This document shows positions 29,076-31,029 of a stretch of DNA of 31,029 bases, piece after piece. Origin of the DNA: Acanthaster planci (lineage: Eukaryota; Echinodermata; Asteroidea; Valvatida; Acanthasteridae). The position numbers were made by a program, and so were the translations under genes. Every line of letters starts with the position of its first letter. The stretch's first letter is position 1. The notes below the pieces were generated by a model. The model was not told the origin of the DNA, did not search any database, and saw only the letters and a program-made list of their open reading frames with translations. The stretch lies in assembly GCF_001949145.1 (NCBI RefSeq), contig NW_019091599.1, positions 348,323 to 379,351 of the forward strand. The letters run 5' to 3'.

Positions 29076-30152
29076 TCTTTCGTCGTGCCAACAGCCGAGG
29101 TGCGCAAATATAGACTGCGATGTACTATCCTCCCTGAGCTGAAATGTACCCCCCCCCCAATCGGCGGAAGAAAGACAGATGGCATGGGGGGTTGCGCATG
29201 ATGTGCGTGCAACGGCCTGTGCGCCTCTTCCATTTATTAGAAGAGGGTGTTCGTAAGGAACTGCTTCATGTAGGGCTATAATATCCAACGTTTCTGTTAT
29301 CTACGAGGATTATTGAAGCACTAATTCTATTTCCAGTGTGTTTACGAGTCCTTTGTCTCATGGAGATTCTAGAATTAGAAAAGGATTCCCATTTTGGCTT
29401 CTTGGTCCTGCTGTGAATCCTGCACGCGAACACGCTTATAATTCATACGCTGCGCCGTGATCTCCTCAAATTAACACCTCTAACATCCATGCATAACAAC
29501 AATTTATTTTGTAAAACTCCCACCTTTACGTTGAGGTTTTTCCTGAAATGTGAAAGCCTCACCTGCAGACTGTAGTCGTTAAAAGGAACCCTTCCCTTCA
29601 ACTTGACTGTTTTTTTCCACACCGTTGTTTAAAAAATAAACGATGCGTCCCATTTAAATTCTGTCCAGTAAGTTTGGTATGCGTATCCGCCCGAGTTGAA
29701 GTGCACCCCAAGCAGCAAAAGAAAGACAGATGGTTGTAAGTTTTTCAAGCGGGTTGTTGCACACGTTCTGCCTTTACGCAAAGACCATACTTTAATTGAG
29801 GAATAAATTCGTTACACGTACTCGGCGTACCCCGCGTCGCAAACGTGCCACCGATCTCCATTTTTCAGTTCATTTTTATGATTTATATTTTGGAATTTTT
29901 TTGTTAGAAATAAATCCGAACCTGGCAATGTTTTTTCTTGAAAGTTAATTTGGAAATAATACAGGCCTACCTCATTGAAAAAAAAGTTCATAATACAATA
30001 TAATTCCTAAAAACTATTTGTTACCAACAAAATGGAAACATTATTTATAAATATATATGTTACTAGAACGAACAAGTGAATGTGTGTCTCGAACAAGCAA
30101 AATTTGGAAAAACGCTGTTTTTTTTGTCGAAAAACACTGTTTTTTTTTCCCG
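29076..30152. other. No gene seen; contains a 40-bp direct repeat
   Basis: A short direct repeat, about TGAA(A/G)TG(T/C)ACCCC ... GAAAGACAGATGG, occurs at 29140-29182 and 29696-29733. The first copy is expanded by a run of ten C. Otherwise no coding motif or RNA gene is visible. Poly-T/poly-A runs near 30115-30150 adjoin the LINE relic. Confidence 0.5.
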
Positions 30153-30605
30153 AAAATCTCTGCATTCAAATCTTGCCGCCCTCTGCTGGATTGCTTCTAG
30201 TCTGTTTTTGTGATGTTGGTGGTACGGATCCCAGAAACTAGCACAATATTCCAGCTTAGGTGTGACTAGGGTTTTGTAGGCAATATCCTTCACCATTAGA
30301 GAGCAGCTGTGGGGGTTTCTACGGATTAAACCAAGCATTTTGTTTGCCTCTGAAGAGACACTGCTTATTATCAGCCCAACTTAGTTTGTGATTTATTTCT
30401 ACTTCCAGGTAAGTATGGCTATTTGTCTTCTCGAGTGGTTTTCCGTTCATCATGTAAGTAGACAACATAGGTTTTTTCTTGTGAGTAATATGCATAATGT
30501 AACATTTTGCAATGTTAAATTTAATTTGCCCACATGACTCCCATTTGCTGAGCATGTTTATGTCGTCTTGAAGAGCTTTAGCATCATTTCTTGTCTTTCT
30601 TTCTC
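30153..30605 (-). pseudogene. Second LINE reverse transcriptase relic (CR1/Jockey-like, C-terminal part)
   Basis: On the minus strand the region after the catalytic palm can be followed. It reads KALQDDINMLSKWESCGQIKF, then KCYIMHITHKKKP, NGKPLEKTNSHTYLEVEI and KLSWAD, then a frameshift near 30370. It resumes SVSSEANKMLGLIRRN, KTLVTPKLEYCASFWDPY and NRLEAIQQRAARF. This is the conserved order of the thumb region in CR1/Jockey-type non-LTR retrotransposons (ALQ.D...W...W...FN..KC; YLGV; LGLIRRN; LEYCA..WDPY; LE.VQRRAARF). The YLGV Gly is Glu here (YLEV). Similarity stops near 30153 on the 3' side and near 30605 on the 5' side, so both ends are truncated. It is a different family from the relic at 16272. 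Confidence 0.88.
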
Positions 30606-31029
30606 GATATCAAAAGAGTTCCTCTGGTAATTTTTGGATAATAATTACTAACTCGAACCACCCCACGAAACACTCATGTTGGGATTTTACCTTTGTCCCC
30701 CTTAACCAATAGTTAGGAAAAGTCACACGGAGATGGGGAAAAAATCAATAAACGACTTTCACGTCTGGCGATATGGTCCCAGGTCTCTTTGTTCATGCAC
30801 GCTTGTTTTCACTGTCAGTGCTTACGTAAAAACAAGGTTGTAAAACGTTGCAAAGATTTACATTCCTGTAGTCAATGGGCTGTATGTTCCGTTGATTTGA
30901 CATGACGCAGTTGTTGTCAACAATGGTTAAATAGAATATTACAATCTCTCTTACAAGTAGGTCATTGTTTTTAATTTATCAGCTAATAAATCAGTAGTAG
31001 GGGAGGGACAGTTCTGGAGCACACGCCCC
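30606..31029. other. No gene seen
   Basis: No coding motif, RNA gene or terminal repeat was recognised. It borders the 5' end of the LINE relic and runs to the window edge. Confidence 0.45.

Noticed and set aside
28917-29288. 123-codon minus-strand ORF
   Set aside because: It overlaps the inverted-repeat arm, and the frame is not preserved in the other arm, so conservation there is at the DNA level.
1-31029. CRISPR array, bacterial operon, integrated virus or toxin gene
   Set aside because: No regularly spaced identical repeats with unique spacers, no prokaryotic gene packing, and no viral structural or toxin-like protein was recognised on either strand.

Overview
The window looks like intergenic or intronic DNA from an animal nuclear genome, not bacterial, viral or plasmid DNA. 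It is AT-rich, has no long intact ORF and no operon-like packing, and is dense with decayed transposable elements. The non-LTR, Penelope-like, hAT, BED-finger and SGNH-hydrolase relics, a tRNA-derived SINE and very frequent TACATGTA/ACATGTACATGT words and GGCCTA runs fit a marine invertebrate. An echinoderm or another invertebrate deuterostome is my best guess; this is inference and I could not search a database.

Layout. (1) 1-1070: a broken SGNH-hydrolase gene of the kind carried by tyrosine-recombinase (Ngaro/DIRS-type) retrotransposons. (2) 1070-4940: mostly featureless, with a TTCGC cluster, a promoter-like block with two CArG boxes, and one candidate first coding exon of a host gene on the minus strand (4529-4654). 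(3) 4946-7107: a probable hAT element with CAAGTC-rich ends and a BED zinc-finger relic. (4) 8950-14600: an unusual repeat field. A T-rich degenerate tandem array leads into a diverged array whose units carry TGACGTCA/TGACATCA and GTCACGTGAC palindromes. A core of about 130-157-bp period lies at 10329-11335. An 833-bp non-autonomous hAT element with a perfect 8-bp target duplication sits inside the field at 13222-14054, and the array orientation flips at about 14.2 kb. (5) 14.6-17.2 kb: an inverted-repeat element, orphan pogo-like ends and an internally deleted LINE reverse transcriptase. (6) 17.2-26 kb: mostly unassigned, with a 62-bp perfect palindrome centred on a CRE (19859-19920), a solo hAT-like end, a SINE, a 15-16-bp minisatellite, a possible piggyBac C-terminal scrap and a 421-bp MITE. 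(7) 26.6-29.1 kb: a convergent inverted repeat of about 0.46-0.49 kb arms linked to Penelope-like GIY-YIG endonuclease relics, with a hammerhead-like core just 3' of the better one. (8) 30.15-30.6 kb: a second, different LINE relic on the minus strand.

Apart from the candidate exon, I see no host gene that can be supported. No genes work together here as a pathway. The history is one of nested insertion and decay. The two most distinctive observations are the CRE/E-box palindrome array and the separate uninterrupted 62-bp palindrome that also has a CRE at its centre.
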